From positions 7,601,501-7,665,500 of the forward strand of contig NZ_CP082945.1 in the NCBI RefSeq assembly GCF_019933235.1: a stretch of DNA of 64,000 nucleotides. The letters run 5' to 3'. The notes under the pieces are model-generated. The model saw only the letters and a list, made by a program, of their open reading frames with translations, made no database searches and was not told where the DNA came from. This document shows positions 32,601-44,600 of the stretch, piece by piece (the stretch's first letter is position 1; every line of letters starts with the position of its first letter). The stretch comes from Streptomyces angustmyceticus. GTDB taxonomy: Bacteria; Actinomycetota; Actinomycetes; Streptomycetales; Streptomycetaceae. The position numbers were made by a program, and so were the translations under genes.

Positions 32601-35600
32601 CGACCGCGCGATCGACGGCCACATCCAGCTCCCCACCAGTGCCTGCCTCGACCTCGCCCTGCACCTCGGCGCGCTCGCCGGCTGCGAACACGTCGCCGAC
32701 CTCACGGTGGACACCCCCCTCGTCCTGTCCGGGCAGTCCGCCGTCGAGATCCAGGTGGTGCTCGACGCCGCCGCGGAACCCGACGGGCAGCGCACCCTCA
32801 CGGTGCACTCCCGCCCCGCCGACCGGCCGGACGACGACACTCCGTGGACCCGGCACGCCCACGGTACGCTCACCGCCGAGCCGCCGCCCCAGCGGACTGG
32901 CCATGACCTGCGGATCTGGCCTCCCGCCGACGCCCAGCCGGTGACCCTGGACGACTTCTCCGCGGCTGTGGAAGGCGACGAGCCCCCGCACGGCCTCCCG
33001 TCCGGCGGGCCGGGACGCGTATGGCGGCGGGGCGACACGGTGTTCACCGAGGCCGCGCTGCCCGAGGAGTACCGCGGAGACGCGGCCCGGTTCGCCCTCC
33101 ACCCGGCGCTGCTCGACGCCGTGCTCCAGGCGCTCCCGGCGGCGGGACACCCCGACGCCGTCGCCGTGTCCTGGCGCGACTGCGTGCTGCACGCGGTGGC
33201 CGCGGAATCGGTGCGCGCCCGCCTCGTCCCCACGGACGACGGCGGCCTGGACCTCCACCTCACCGACGAACTCGGCGAGCCCGTAGCCTCGTTCGGCTCC
33301 GTCACGCCGATACCCGCCACCGAGTTCGCGCCGCCGCAGGGCCCCGACGGCCGCGACGACCTCTTCGCCGTCGAGTGGACCGGGCTGCGGACGCCCACCC
33401 CGCAGCAGCGGCCCGGCCGGGTCGCCGTCCTCGACGCGGAAGGGGCCGGGGCCGTCACGGACGCGCCCACGCTCCACCGTGAACTCGACGCGCTCGCCGC
33501 GTCCGTGGCACAGGGCGCCGACGCCCCCGACCTCGTCGTCGTGCCCTGGCGGACCGCCGACGTGGCCCCGGCCGCCGCGTCCGGTGAACCGGCCGAGGCC
33601 GCCCACGCCTCGGTGGTGCACGCCCTGGCGCTGCTGCAGAAGTGGCTCGCCCTGCCGGGTCTCGCCGACGCCCGGCTGGCCTTCCGTACCCGGGGCGCCG
33701 CCGCCACCGGCCCGGACGAGACCGTCACGGACCTGCCCGCCGCCGCGGTGTGGGGCCTGGTGCGCTCGGCGCAGTCGGAGAACCCCGACCGCTTCCTGCT
33801 CGTGGACACCGACGGCGACGCCGGCGATACCGGCGACGTCCTGCCCGCCGCCGTGGTGAACGCGGCCATGGGAGCGGGGGAGACCCAGCTCGCCGTTCGT
33901 GGCACGCGCCTCCTTGCCCCCCGCCTGACGCGGCTTCCCCAGCCCTCCCGGACCACCACGCCCGCCCCTCCCACGGCCGGGGCCCGCTTCGACGCGTTCC
34001 GTACCGTGCTGGTGACCGGAGCCACCGGAACCGTCGGCGCCGCCGTGACCAGACACCTGGTGACGGGGCACGGCGTACGGCATCTGCTGCTCGTCGGCCG
34101 ACGCGGGGCCGACGCGCCCGGCGCCGTCCGACTCGCCGCCGAATTGCGCGAGATGGGTGCCCGGGTGACGCTGGCCGCCTGCGACGTCGCCGACCGCGCG
34201 GCGCTGGCCGACCTGCTGGCCACCCTCCCCGAAGCACACCCCCTGGGTGCGGTCGTGCACGCCGCAGGCGTCCTCGACGACGGGGTGATCTCCTCCCTCA
34301 CCCCCGAGCGGATCGCCACCGTCCTGCGCCCCAAGGCGGATGCCGCGGTCAACCTCGACCGGCTCACCCGGGACCTCGACCTGTCGGCCTTCGTGCTGTT
34401 CTCCTCGGCCGCCGCCACCTTCGGCGGGCCCGGCCAGGGCAACTACGCCGCCGGCAACGCCTTCCTGGAAGCGCTCGCCCACCGGCGCCGCGCCGAGGGC
34501 CGCCCGGCACTGGCGCTCGGCTGGGGGATGTGGGCGGAGCGCAGCGAGATGAGCGCCCGCCTGGACGACGCGGACCGGCGGCGGATGGACCGCGGCGGCG
34601 TCGGGGTGCTGTCCACCGAGGCGGCGCTCGCCCTGTTCGACCGCTGTCTGGGCCAGGACCGGGCCGTTCCGGTCCCCGTACCGCTCGATGTCGCCGCGAT
34701 CCGCAGGGGCGGTCCGGCCCTCGCCCCCCTGCTCCGGGGACTGGCCGGCCGCCCCGCCAGGCGGACCGCCGCCCCGGCGGCCGCACCGGGCGGCCACCGC
34801 GCGTCCCCGGCCGCCGACGCACTGGCCGGCCTGGCGCCGGAGGAGCGCCGCGCCCACGTCCTCGACCTGGTACGCACCGAGATCGCCGCCGTCCTCGGCC
34901 ACAGCTCGGCCGGCCGGGTCGACGCGGACCGGGCCTTCGGGGACCTCGGCCTGGACTCCCTGACCTCCCTCGAACTGCGCAACGCGCTCGGCCGCCGCAC
35001 CGGACTCCGGCTGCCGGCCACCCTGGTCTTCGACCACCCCACGCCCTCGGCCGTCGCCACCTACCTGCTGGCCGAACTGCGAGGCGAAGCACCGGAGTTG
35101 GCGGCAGTCGGGGCCGACGCCGCGACGGCCGGTGAGCCCGTCGCCATCGTGGCCATGAGCTGCCGCTTCCCCGGCGGCATCCGGACGCCGGAGGCGTTCT
35201 GGGAGTTCCTGGCCGCCGGCGGCGACGCCATCGGGGAGTTCCCCGACGACCGGGGCTGGGACACCGCGGCGCTCTACGACCCCGACCCCGAGCACGAGGG
35301 CACGACCTACACCCGCCAGGGCGGCTTCCTCGACGGCGCCGACCGCTTCGACGCCGCGTTCTTCGGCGTCTCGCCCCGCGAGGCCCTGGCCATGGACCCG
35401 CAGCAGCGCATCCTGCTGGAGGTCTGCTGGGAGGCGTTCGAGCGGGCCGGTATCGACCCGCACTCCCTGCGCGGCAGCCGCACCGGCGTCTTCGCCGGCA
35501 CCAACGGGCAGGACTACACCACCGTCCTGGCCGGCGCCGCCGAGGCCGTCGACGGATACCTGGGCACGGGCAACGCCGCGAGCGTGGTCTCCGGCCGGAT

Positions 35601-38600
35601 CGCGTACTCCTTCGGCCTCGAAGGCCCGGCCGTCACCGTGGACACGGCCTGCTCCTCCTCGCTCGTCGCCCTGCACTGGGCCGTCCGCGCCCTCCAGTCG
35701 GGGGAGTGCTCGCTCGCCCTGGCCGGCGGCGTCACCGTGATGTCGACCCCCGCCGCCTTCCTGGAGTTCAGCCGCCAGCGCGGGCTGTCCGCCGACGGCC
35801 GCTGCAAGGCGTTCTCCGACGGCGCCGACGGCACCGGCTGGGGCGAGGGCGCCGGCATGCTGCTGGTCGAGCGGCTGTCCGACGCCCGGCGCAACGGGCA
35901 CCCGGTGCTCGCCGTCGTCCGCGGCAGCGCCATCAACTCCGACGGCGCCAGCAACGGCCTCACAGCGCCCAACGGCCCGTCCCAGCAACGGGTGATCAGG
36001 GCCGCGCTCGCCGACGCCCGGCTCACGCCCGGAGACGTCGACGCCGTCGAGGCCCACGGCACCGGCACCACCCTCGGCGACCCCATCGAGGCACAGGCGC
36101 TGCTCGCCACCTACGGCCAGGAGCGCGCCGGAGACCAACCGCTGTGGCTCGGGTCGGTGAAGTCCAACATCGGGCACACCCAGGCCGCGGCCGGCGTGGC
36201 CGGGGTGATCAAAATGGTGCAGGCCCTGCGCCATGGCCTGCTGCCGCGGACGCTGCACCTCGACGCCCCGTCGTCCCATGTGGACTGGACCGAGGGCGCC
36301 GTGGAACCGCTGGCCGCCCCTGTCACCTGGCCCGAGCACGGGCGCCCCCGCAGAGCCGCCGTCTCCTCCTTCGGCTTCAGCGGCACCAACGCCCACCTCA
36401 TCCTCGAACAGGCCACCCCCGAACCGGCCGGGCCCACCGCGCCGGTGAACGGCACACCGCCGGACGCCCAGGACGCCGCCCGCACCGCACCGCTGCCGGT
36501 CGTCTGGCCGCTGTCCGCCCGCAGCCCCGAAGCGCTCCGCGCCCTGGCCGCGGCCCTGCACACCCACGCCGAACGCCACGCCGACCTGCCCGCCGCAGCC
36601 GTCGGCCACGCCCTGGCCACCACCCGCGCCTCCTTCGAGCACCGCGCGGTCGCCCACGGCACCGACCGCGCCGGCCTCCTGTCCGCCCTGGGCGGCCTGG
36701 CCGCCGGGGAGAAGCCGGCCACCGGAACCGCCCACGGCGTGGCCCGCCCCGGCGCACGCACCGCGTTCCTGTTCACCGGACAGGGCGCCCAGCGCCCCGG
36801 CATGGGCCGCGAACTGCACGGCACCTTCCCGGTGTTCGCCCAGGCCCTCGACGAGATCTGCGACCACTTCGCCGGCTCCCTCGACCGCCCGCTGCGCGAC
36901 GTCATGTTCCACGACACCGAGGGACTGCTGCACCGGACGGAGTACACCCAGCCCGCCCTGTTCGCCATGGAGACCGCCCTCCACCGCCTCGCCGAGAGCG
37001 CCGGCCTGCGCGCCGACCTGCTGCTGGGCCACTCCATCGGCGAGGTGACCGCCGCACACGTTGCCGGGGTGTTCTCCCTGGCCGACGCCTGTGCCCTCGT
37101 CGCCGCCCGCGGCCGCCTCATGCAGGCCCTCCCGGAGACCGGCGCCATGGCCGCGCTCCAGGCGACGGAGGCCGAGGTACGGCCGCTGCTCGACGGGCTC
37201 GACCAACAGGTCTGCGTCGCCGCCGTCAACGGCCCCGGCTCCGTGGTGATCTCCGGCGACCGCGCCGCCGTCGCCCGGATCGCCGGCCGGCTGGCCGCCG
37301 ACGGCCGCCGGACCAAGCAGCTCCAGGTCAGCCATGCGTTCCACTCGCCGCACATGGACCCGATGCTGGCCGAGTTCCGTACCGTCGCCGAAGGGCTCGC
37401 CTACCACGAGCCGCGCCTCCCGGTCGTGTCCAACCTGACCGGCGAGACCGCCGCCGAACTGCACCTCCCCGACTACTGGGTACGGCAGGCGCGGGGCGCC
37501 GTCCGCTTCCACGACGGCATCCGCGGGCTCGCCGAGCAGGGCGTGGAGCGCTATGTCGAACTCGGCCCGGACGGCACCCTCTCCGCCATGGCCGCCGGCT
37601 GTCTGCCCCCCGACGCCACGGGAACCGCGGTCGTCCCGCTGCTCCGCGACCGGACGTCCGAGGCCCGCTCGCTGCTGGACGGCCTCGCCCGCGCCCACGT
37701 GCACGGCGCGGACGTCGACTGGTCCGCCGTCGCCAACGCCCACCAGGGGCAGCGGGCGGTCGAGGGCCTGCCCACCTACCCCTTCCAGCGGCAGCGCTAC
37801 TGGCCGACTCCGCGCGCCCGTGCGACCGCCGGAATCGGCGAGGCCGGCCACCCGCTGCTGAGCGCCGCAGTCGAACTCGCCGACGGCAGCCGGCTGTTCA
37901 CCGGCCGGCTCTCGGTATCCGATCAGCCATGGCTCGCCGATCACGCCCTGGCGGGCACCGCCGTCGTCCCCGGCACGGCCTTCGTGGAACTCGCCATCCA
38001 GGCGGGCGACCGGGCGGGCTGCCCCCGCCTGGCGGACCTGACCCTGGTCAGCCCGCTCGTCCTGCCCGAGGAGGACGCGGTGGACCTCCAAGCGGTCCTC
38101 GGCGACGACGACGGACAGGGACACCGCCCGTTCACCGTCCATGCCCGCCGCACCGACCCGGCCCCCGGCGAGCCCTGGACGCTGCACGCCACCGGCACCC
38201 TCACCGCCGCCCACCCGGAGCCCGCCGCGCCCGCCGCGTCGGCCTGGCCGCCCGCCGGCTCCGAGCCCCTCCCCGTCGAGGACGTCTATCAGCGGCTGAG
38301 CGCGGGCGGGTTCGACTACGGGCCGCTCTTCCAAGGACTGGGCGCCGCCTGGCGCCACGGCGACCAGATTCACGCCGAGGTGACCCTGCCCCGGCCCGCA
38401 CCCCAGGACGCGGACCGCTTCGCCCTCCACCCGGCGCTGCTCGACGCCGCCCTGCACGCGACGGCGTTCCTGCCGACGGAGGACACCGGCAGCGGACGAC
38501 TGCCGTTCTCCTGGCGCGGAGTGCAGATCCACGCCACCGGGGCGACGCGGCTCAGGGCCCGCCTCGACCTGTCCGCCCCCGACACCGTCGCGCTTTCGCT

Positions 38601-41553
38601 CACCGGCACCGACGGCCGGCCCGTCGCCGACATCGAGGCGCTGACGCTGCGCGCGTTCACCCCGGACCGGGCCGCGCTCTCCGCCCGCTCCGCCGGCCCC
38701 CTCTACCACCTCGACTGGCCCGTGGCCCCGATGCCCACGACGCCCCCCGAGGAGCCGCCCCGCCTCCTCGTCCTGGACAGCGAGCACCTCGCCACCGACC
38801 TGGACGGCGCGGGCCTGCCCACCACCCGGCTGACCGGCCCCGACCTCCCGCAGGCCACCGGCACCGTCCTCGTGGCGCTCCCCGCCGCCGACCCGCACCA
38901 GGCGGCCACCGGAGCACTGGCGCTGGTCCAGCGATGGCTGGCGGATCCGCCCGCCGCGGCCCGGCTCGTCTTCGTCACCCGGGGAGCCGTCGACGCCCCC
39001 GGCACCACCCACCACGACTCCGCGGCCGCCCCCATCTGGGGCCTGGTGCGCTCGGCGCAGTCCGAGCACCCCGGCCGGTTCGTCCTCGCCGACCTCGACG
39101 GCCAGGACGCCTCGTACGCCGCGCTGCCCGCGGCACTGGCCACCGAGGAGCCCCAGTTCGCCGTCCGCGGCGGCACCGTGCACCTGCCGAAGGTCGCCCC
39201 CGTCCACGCCGGCGCCGCGCTGCGCGAGCCCGCCGACGGCACCTGCTGGCGCCTCGGCATGACCGGCAAGGGCACCCTCGACCACCTCGCCCTCATGCCC
39301 CACGACGACGCCGCACGGCCGCTGGGGCGCGGCGAAGTACGCATCGCCGTACGGGCCGCCGGGGTCAACTTCCGCGATGTGCTGAACGTCCTCGGCATGT
39401 ATCCCGGCGATGCCGGAGCCTTCGGTCTGGAGGGTGCGGGGGTGGTCACCGAGACCGGCCCCGACGTCCTCGATCTCGCCCCCGGGGACCGGGTGATGGG
39501 ACTCTTCCCGTACGCCTTCGGCCCGGTGGCGGTGGCCGACGCGCGCATGGTCGTCCGGGTCCCGGAGGGCTGGTCGTTCGCGCAGGCCGCGTCCGCCCCG
39601 GTGGTCTTCCTCACGGCGTACTACGCGCTGGTCGAACTCGGCGGCCTCCGGGCCGGCGAGTCGGTCCTCGTGCACGCCGCCGCGGGCGGGGTGGGCATGG
39701 CCGCCGTGCAGGTGGCACGCCACCTGGGCGCGGAGGTGTTCGGCACCGCGAGCCGGGGGAAGTGGGAGACCCTTCGGGAGCTGGGGCTGGACGACGCGCG
39801 GATCGCTTCCTCGCGTGATCTGGACTTCGAGGATTCGTTCCTGACGGCGACCGGCGGCCGGGGCATGGATCTGGTGCTGGACTCCCTGGCACGGGAGTTC
39901 GTCGACGCCTCGCTGCGATTGCTGCCGCGTGGCGGGCGGTTCCTGGAGATGGGCAAGACCGACATCCGTGAGCCCGCGCAGGTGGCCGCCGCACACGAGG
40001 GCGTCCGCTACCTGGCCTTCGACCTGATCGAGGCCGGTCCGGACCGGATCCGGGAGATGTTCGCGCAGGTCCGTGAGCTGTTCGACCAGGGTGTGCTGAC
40101 GCCGTTGCCGGTGACCGCGTGGGACGTGCGGCGGGCCCCCGATGCCTTCCGCCACCTCAGCCAGGCCAAGCACATCGGCAAGGTCGTCCTGACGATGCCG
40201 GTGGCGCTCGATCCGGCCGGCACCGTACTGATCACCGGCGGGACGGGCGGTCTGGGCGCGCTGGTGGCCCGGCACCTGGTGACCGGGCACGGCGTACGGC
40301 ATCTGATGCTGGCCGGCCGCCGCGGCCCCGACGCCCCGGGCGCGGACGCCCTGCGCGACGAACTCGCCGCCCTGGGCGCGGAGGTCACCGTCGCGGCCTG
40401 CGACACCGCCGACCGCGACGCCCTGCGCGGGCTGCTGGACCGCGTACCGAAGGAGCATCCGCTCACCGCGGTCGTGCACACCGCGGGCGTCCTCGACGAC
40501 ACCGTCGTCACCTCGCTCACCCCCCAGCGGCTCCGTACGGTCCTGCGCCCCAAGACCGATGCCGTGGCCCTTCTGCACGCTCTCACCCGCGACGAGGATC
40601 TGGCCGCGTTCGTGGTGTTCTCCTCGACGGCCGGCGTGTTCGGCTCGCCCGGACAAGCCAATTACGCCGCCGCCAACGCCTTCTGCGACACCTTCGCCGC
40701 CGAGCGCCGGGCCGCCGGGCTCCCCGCCACCTCGCTCGCCTGGGGCCCCTGGTCCCGGACGACGGGTATGACCAGCGGACTCACCGAAGCCGATCTGCGG
40801 CGGATGGCGCGCGCCGGCCTGCCCGCCCTGACCCCGGACCACGGACTCGCCCTGTACGACGCGGCACGGGACCGCCCCGAGGCGGCCCTGCTGCCGATGC
40901 TCGTCGACACCCGGGCGCTGGGCTCGGCCGGTCCCGTACCCCCGCTGCTCAGCGGCCTGCTGCCGACCGCACCCCGCCGGCCGGCCGCCGCCGCCCCCGC
41001 GGCACCGGCCGGCCCGGACGCCGCCGGCGCCCTCGCCCGTACGCTCGCCACCCTCAGCCGCGACGAGGCCCACCACACCCTGCTCGACGTGGTGTGCACC
41101 CAGGTCGCCGCCGTACTGGGCCACGCCTCCGCGGCCGAGGTCGGCGACCAGCAGTCCTTCAAGGACCTCGGCTTCGACTCGCTCACCGCCGTCGAACTGC
41201 GCAACCGGCTCAACACCGCGACCGGGGCCCTGCTGCCCGCCACGCTGGTCTTCGACCACCCCACACCGCTGGCCCTGGCCGACCACCTGTGCGCGGAACT
41301 CGCCCCCGAGCACCCCGCGGCGGCCTCCGCCGCACCGGAGGACGACGCGGCGGTACGGGAGGCCCTGGCCGCCATCCCCCTCGCCCGCCTGCGGGCGGCC
41401 GGGCTGCTCGACGACCTGCTGGCGCTGGTGCCGCCGGCGGCACCCGGCACCGACCACGGGGCCGGAGCCGACGCCGCCACCGACCCCGACGCCCTCGACA
41501 GCATGGAAGTCGACGACCTCGTGCGCCTCGCGTTCGGCGCGGCGGACGGCTGA
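29692..41553 (+). CDS. Modular type I PKS gene 3: modules 6 and 7
   Basis: A 3953-residue megasynthase starting at GTG 29692 behind AAGGGAG (spacing 7). Domain order with approximate residues: docking coiled coil 1-30 ([19 protein letters not shown]), KS 33-459, AT 581-873, DH 938-1213 (degenerate), KR 1433-1683, ACP 1707-1797; KS 1815-2239, AT 2357-2643, DH 2719-2997, ER 3185-3505, KR 3508-3760, ACP 3775-3870; C-terminal docking region. Both ATs have GHSIGE and HAFH, hence malonyl. Module 6 should leave a hydroxyl because its DH lacks the catalytic His; module 7 fully reduces. The C-terminus ([15 protein letters not shown]) is unlike the acidic tails of genes 1, 2 and 4, so this protein hands over to gene 4 by a different docking code. 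It is the first gene of the second apparent transcription unit. Confidence 0.95.
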   Translation: MSEAKLRDYLKRVTADLHRTGKRLRELEAREREPIAIVAMSCRYPGNVRSPEDLWQLVADGTDGITPFPEDRGWHVDSLYHPDPAHPGTCYTREGGFLHDAADFDPDFFAMSPREALATDPQQRLLLETSWEAFERAGLRRQTLKGSPTGVFVGVMYNDYGSRFTEPPAGLEGHLGNGSAASIASGRVAYTFGLEGPAVTVDTACSSSLVALHLACNALRHGECSLALAGGVTVMSTPVTFLEFSRQRGLSADGRCKAFSDDSDGTGWGEGAGMLLLERLSDARRNGHRVLGLVRGTAVNQDGASSGLTAPNGPSQQRVIRAALTAAGLTAADVDAVEAHGTGTTLGDPIEAQALLATYGQEREAGRPLWLGTVKSNIGHTQAAAGVAGVIKMVQAMQHGVLPRTLHAERPATHVDWSEGDVRLLSDAVDWPDTDRPRRAGVSAFGVSGTNAHAVLEQAPPAGTAPPTDTAPPTDEADAAEPAPPVEQPAAAPLPVVPWVLSARSAPALRAQAAQLLSHVEQLTDAAAEDIGASLAITRTAFEERAVVLGRDREELLRHLARFAQGDDTVAVRGTAGRGKTAFLFAGQGAQRLGMGRDLHAAFPVFAAAFDEICAHLDPELPQPLADVVFGQDAAALDRTGFTQPALFAFEVALFRLVASWGPAPDFLLGHSIGELAAAHVAGVLSLPDACRLVAARGRLMQALPSGGAMFSLRAAEDEVLPLLADDAERLSVAAVNGPRMTVVAGDEDALTALVRHFEQQGGKAKRLRVSHAFHSPLMAPMLDAFRSVAESVTFHQPTLPVLSNVTGEPATDLATADYWVRHVREAVRFADGVRALEQRGVTRFLEIGPDATLTALAQGCLDTDPGHPGPLLVPALRKDRAETDSVLTALSALHTRGVSPDWDRLFPGADRVDLPTYAFQRERYWLAPEAAPAHRPGEHPLLPTALTLADRSAVVSTGRLTPSAHPWLADRAIDGHIQLPTSACLDLALHLGALAGCEHVADLTVDTPLVLSGQSAVEIQVVLDAAAEPDGQRTLTVHSRPADRPDDDTPWTRHAHGTLTAEPPPQRTGHDLRIWPPADAQPVTLDDFSAAVEGDEPPHGLPSGGPGRVWRRGDTVFTEAALPEEYRGDAARFALHPALLDAVLQALPAAGHPDAVAVSWRDCVLHAVAAESVRARLVPTDDGGLDLHLTDELGEPVASFGSVTPIPATEFAPPQGPDGRDDLFAVEWTGLRTPTPQQRPGRVAVLDAEGAGAVTDAPTLHRELDALAASVAQGADAPDLVVVPWRTADVAPAAASGEPAEAAHASVVHALALLQKWLALPGLADARLAFRTRGAAATGPDETVTDLPAAAVWGLVRSAQSENPDRFLLVDTDGDAGDTGDVLPAAVVNAAMGAGETQLAVRGTRLLAPRLTRLPQPSRTTTPAPPTAGARFDAFRTVLVTGATGTVGAAVTRHLVTGHGVRHLLLVGRRGADAPGAVRLAAELREMGARVTLAACDVADRAALADLLATLPEAHPLGAVVHAAGVLDDGVISSLTPERIATVLRPKADAAVNLDRLTRDLDLSAFVLFSSAAATFGGPGQGNYAAGNAFLEALAHRRRAEGRPALALGWGMWAERSEMSARLDDADRRRMDRGGVGVLSTEAALALFDRCLGQDRAVPVPVPLDVAAIRRGGPALAPLLRGLAGRPARRTAAPAAAPGGHRASPAADALAGLAPEERRAHVLDLVRTEIAAVLGHSSAGRVDADRAFGDLGLDSLTSLELRNALGRRTGLRLPATLVFDHPTPSAVATYLLAELRGEAPELAAVGADAATAGEPVAIVAMSCRFPGGIRTPEAFWEFLAAGGDAIGEFPDDRGWDTAALYDPDPEHEGTTYTRQGGFLDGADRFDAAFFGVSPREALAMDPQQRILLEVCWEAFERAGIDPHSLRGSRTGVFAGTNGQDYTTVLAGAAEAVDGYLGTGNAASVVSGRIAYSFGLEGPAVTVDTACSSSLVALHWAVRALQSGECSLALAGGVTVMSTPAAFLEFSRQRGLSADGRCKAFSDGADGTGWGEGAGMLLVERLSDARRNGHPVLAVVRGSAINSDGASNGLTAPNGPSQQRVIRAALADARLTPGDVDAVEAHGTGTTLGDPIEAQALLATYGQERAGDQPLWLGSVKSNIGHTQAAAGVAGVIKMVQALRHGLLPRTLHLDAPSSHVDWTEGAVEPLAAPVTWPEHGRPRRAAVSSFGFSGTNAHLILEQATPEPAGPTAPVNGTPPDAQDAARTAPLPVVWPLSARSPEALRALAAALHTHAERHADLPAAAVGHALATTRASFEHRAVAHGTDRAGLLSALGGLAAGEKPATGTAHGVARPGARTAFLFTGQGAQRPGMGRELHGTFPVFAQALDEICDHFAGSLDRPLRDVMFHDTEGLLHRTEYTQPALFAMETALHRLAESAGLRADLLLGHSIGEVTAAHVAGVFSLADACALVAARGRLMQALPETGAMAALQATEAEVRPLLDGLDQQVCVAAVNGPGSVVISGDRAAVARIAGRLAADGRRTKQLQVSHAFHSPHMDPMLAEFRTVAEGLAYHEPRLPVVSNLTGETAAELHLPDYWVRQARGAVRFHDGIRGLAEQGVERYVELGPDGTLSAMAAGCLPPDATGTAVVPLLRDRTSEARSLLDGLARAHVHGADVDWSAVANAHQGQRAVEGLPTYPFQRQRYWPTPRARATAGIGEAGHPLLSAAVELADGSRLFTGRLSVSDQPWLADHALAGTAVVPGTAFVELAIQAGDRAGCPRLADLTLVSPLVLPEEDAVDLQAVLGDDDGQGHRPFTVHARRTDPAPGEPWTLHATGTLTAAHPEPAAPAASAWPPAGSEPLPVEDVYQRLSAGGFDYGPLFQGLGAAWRHGDQIHAEVTLPRPAPQDADRFALHPALLDAALHATAFLPTEDTGSGRLPFSWRGVQIHATGATRLRARLDLSAPDTVALSLTGTDGRPVADIEALTLRAFTPDRAALSARSAGPLYHLDWPVAPMPTTPPEEPPRLLVLDSEHLATDLDGAGLPTTRLTGPDLPQATGTVLVALPAADPHQAATGALALVQRWLADPPAAARLVFVTRGAVDAPGTTHHDSAAAPIWGLVRSAQSEHPGRFVLADLDGQDASYAALPAALATEEPQFAVRGGTVHLPKVAPVHAGAALREPADGTCWRLGMTGKGTLDHLALMPHDDAARPLGRGEVRIAVRAAGVNFRDVLNVLGMYPGDAGAFGLEGAGVVTETGPDVLDLAPGDRVMGLFPYAFGPVAVADARMVVRVPEGWSFAQAASAPVVFLTAYYALVELGGLRAGESVLVHAAAGGVGMAAVQVARHLGAEVFGTASRGKWETLRELGLDDARIASSRDLDFEDSFLTATGGRGMDLVLDSLAREFVDASLRLLPRGGRFLEMGKTDIREPAQVAAAHEGVRYLAFDLIEAGPDRIREMFAQVRELFDQGVLTPLPVTAWDVRRAPDAFRHLSQAKHIGKVVLTMPVALDPAGTVLITGGTGGLGALVARHLVTGHGVRHLMLAGRRGPDAPGADALRDELAALGAEVTVAACDTADRDALRGLLDRVPKEHPLTAVVHTAGVLDDTVVTSLTPQRLRTVLRPKTDAVALLHALTRDEDLAAFVVFSSTAGVFGSPGQANYAAANAFCDTFAAERRAAGLPATSLAWGPWSRTTGMTSGLTEADLRRMARAGLPALTPDHGLALYDAARDRPEAALLPMLVDTRALGSAGPVPPLLSGLLPTAPRRPAAAAPAAPAGPDAAGALARTLATLSRDEAHHTLLDVVCTQVAAVLGHASAAEVGDQQSFKDLGFDSLTAVELRNRLNTATGALLPATLVFDHPTPLALADHLCAELAPEHPAAASAAPEDDAAVREALAAIPLARLRAAGLLDDLLALVPPAAPGTDHGAGADAATDPDALDSMEVDDLVRLAFGAADG
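29788..35080 (+). other. Module 6: KS-AT(malonyl)-DH(inactive)-KR(B-type)-ACP
   Basis: KS about 29788-31068, Cys 30304-30306. AT about 31432-32310, Ser 31705-31707, HAFH from 32005: malonyl. DH about 32503-33330 is degenerate. The catalytic His is Arg (32605-32607, LADRAIDG), the PGTAF strand reads PTSAC, and the YGPAFRG segment is lost (HGLPSGGPG around 32986-33012), although [10 protein letters not shown] with its Asp survives. KR about 33988-34740 with LDD at 34273-34281 and Tyr 34444-34446, B-type and apparently active. ACP about 34810-35080, Ser 34957-34959 in GLDSL. The expected outcome is a hydroxyl, not an alkene. Confidence 0.88.
35134..41300 (+). other. Module 7: KS-AT(malonyl)-DH-ER-KR(B-type)-ACP
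   Basis: KS about 35134-36408, Cys 35650-35652. AT about 36760-37620, Ser 37033-37035, SHAFHS from 37330: malonyl. DH about 37846-38680 with His 37942-37944 ([11 protein letters not shown]), YGPLFQG and [10 protein letters not shown]: intact. ER about 39244-40205 with [13 protein letters not shown], the nucleotide site [13 protein letters not shown], and [13 protein letters not shown] about 40213-40970 with LDD 40492-40500 and Tyr 40663-40665. ACP about 41014-41300, Ser 41179-41181. The full reductive loop predicts a methylene pair. Confidence 0.92.
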
Positions 41554-41611
41554 GCACCCCCGTCCCGACGAAGCCACACCCGACGAAGCCGGAATGATGG
41601 AGAGCTGACCA

Positions 41612-44600
41612 ATGGCCACGTCCGCGGATCAGATCGTCGAAGCCCTCCGGGCCTCGCTGCGGGAGAACGACCGGCTGCGCAAGCAGAACCAGCAACTGGT
41701 CGACGCTGCCGGTGAACCCCTCGCCATCGTCGCCATGAGCTGCCGCTTCCCCGGCGGTGTGCAGACGCCCGAGGAGTACTGGCAGCTGCTCGCGGAGGGC
41801 ACCGACGCGCTGTCCGACTTCCCCGCCGACCGGGGCTGGGACCTGGGCGCCCTCGACGTGACGACCACCCGCGGCGGATTCGTCCACACCGCCGACGAGT
41901 TCGACCCGCAGTTCTTCGGCATGAGCCCCCGGGAGGCGCTGGCCACCGACCCCCAGCAGCGGCTCCTCCTGGAGGTGTCCTGGGAGGCACTGGAGCGGGC
42001 GGGCATCGACCCGATGACGCTGCGCGGCAGCAGGACCGCCGTCTTCGCGGGCTGCAGCAACCAGGAGTACGGCTCCGGGCTGCGCGGCAACGTCCCCGAG
42101 GGCGTCGAAGGGCACATCCTCACCGGCACCACGGGCAGCGTCGTCTCCGGCCGGGTCGCCTACGCCCTCGGCCTCGAAGGCCCCGCCGTCACCGTCGACA
42201 CGGCCTGCTCCTCCTCGCTGGTCACCCTGCACCTCGCCGCACAGTCCCTGCGGGCGGGCGAATGCGACCTCGCCCTCGCCGGCGGCGTGGCCATCATGTC
42301 CACCCCCGCCGCCTTCGCCGAGTTCGGCCGGCAGGGCGGACTCGCCAGCGACGGCCGGTGCAAGCCGTTCTCCGACGACGCCGACGGCACCGGCTGGGGC
42401 GAGGGCGCCGGGATGCTCCTCGTCGAACGGCTCTCCGACGCCCGTCGCCACGGCCACCCCGTGCTCGCCCTGCTGCGCGGCAGCGCCCTCAACCAGGACG
42501 GCGCCTCCAACGGCCTCACCGCCCCCAACGGCCCCGCCCAGCAGCGCGTGATCCGCTCCGCGCTCAGCGGCGCCGGACTGTCCGCCGCCGATGTGGACGC
42601 CGTCGAGGCCCACGGCACCGGTACGACGCTGGGCGACCCCATCGAGGCACAGGCGCTGCTCGCCACCTACGGGCAGGACCGCCCGGCCGACCGCCCGTTG
42701 TGGCTGGGCTCGGTGAAGTCCAACATCGGGCACACCCAGGCCGCCGCGGGCGTGGCCGGCGTGATCAAGATGGTCCTCGCCCTGCGGCACGGCGTCCTGC
42801 CGCAGAGCCTGCACACCACCCGGCCCTCCACCCACGTGGACTGGTCGGCGGGCCACGTCCGGCTGCTGACCGAGCCCGTGGCCTGGCCCGACGGCGCACG
42901 GCCGCGCCGCGCCGCCGTCTCCTCCTTCAGCATCAGCGGCACCAACGCCCACACCATCCTGGAACAGGCCCCGCAGGACCGGACCCACCAGGGCACGGAA
43001 CAGCCCCCGGCCGAGGGCGAACAGCCCCCGGCGGACGGGGAGACGGCCGCTGAGGCCACCCCGCTGCCCACCGCCGCCCGCCTTCCCCACATCCCGTGGG
43101 TGCTCTCCGCCCGCAGCGCGGACGCCCTGCGGGCACAGGCCGGCCGGCTGCGCGCGCACCTGGACGCCCACCCCGGCACCGACCCGTACGATCTGGCCTA
43201 CTCGCTCGCCACCTCCCGGTCCGCCTTCGAACACCGCGCGGTCCTGCTCGGCACCGACCCGGCCGCACTGCGCGGCGAGCTGACCGCACTCGCCGAGGAG
43301 GGCCCGCTCGCCGCGGGCGCGGTCAGCGGCTCCCCCCTCCGCGGCAAGACCGCGTTCCTGTTCACCGGCCAGGGCGCCCAGCGCCTCGGCATGGGCCGCG
43401 AGCTGTACGCCACGTTCCCGGTCTTCGCCGACGCCTTCGACGCCGCCTGCGCACACCTCGACCCGGAGCTCGAACGGCCGCTGCGGGCCACCGCCTTCGG
43501 CGACGACCCCGCACCGCTGGACCGCACCGGACACACCCAGCCCGCCCTCTTCGCCGTCGAAGTGGCCCTCTTCCGGCTGCTCACCTCGTGGGGCATCGAG
43601 CCCGACATCGTCATGGGCCACTCGATCGGCGAACTCGCCGCCGCACACATCGCCGGCGTGCTGTCCCTCCCCGACGCCTGCCGTCTGGTCGCGGCCCGCG
43701 GACGGCTGATGCAGGCCCTCCCGCCAGGCGGAGCCATGGCCTCCCTCCAGGTGACCGAAGCCGAGGTGCTGCCGCTGCTGGCCGACACCGCGGACCGGGT
43801 GAGCATCGCCGCGGTCAACGGCCCCGAGGCCACCGTCGTCGCCGGCGACGAGACCGCCGTCGACGCCCTCGCCGGCCACTTCCGGGACCTGGGCCGCAAG
43901 GTCTCCCGCCTCCGCGTCAGCCACGCATTCCACTCGCCGCTCATGGACCCGATGCTGGCGGACCTGCGCGCCACCGCCCGCGACCTCACCTACCACCCGC
44001 CGCGGATCCCGGTCATCTCCAACGTCACCGGCCGCCTCGCCACCGCCGACGACCTGTGCGACCCCGACTACTGGGTACGCCACGCCCGCCAGGCCGTACG
44101 CTTCGCCGACGGCGTCCGCGCCCTCGCCGAACGCCACGTCACCCGGCTCGTCGAACTCGGCCCCGACGGCACCCTCACCGCCCTGGCCGCGGCCTGCCTG
44201 CCCGACGGCGACCGGCTGCTGACCCCCCTCCTGCGCAAGGACACCCCCGAGGCCCTCAGCCTGCTCACCGCGCTCAGCCGGCTCCACATCTCCGGCGTCT
44301 CCCCGGACTGGGCCGCGCTGCTGCCCGGCGCCCGCCGCGTCGACCTCCCCACGTACGCGTTCCAGCGCACCCGCTACTGGCTCAACGCCACACCCTCCGA
44401 CGACACGCCCGGCACGGCGCCGGTCGACGCCGCGTTCTGGACCGCCGTCGAGCAGCAGAACGTGCCGGAACTCGCCGACAGCCTCAGCCTCGACCGCTCC
44501 CTCCTCGAACCGGTCGTCCCCGCACTCGCGGCCTTCCACCGCGACCAGCAGCAGCACTCCACCGCCCGGACCTGGCGCTACGCGGAACACTGGGAGCCGG

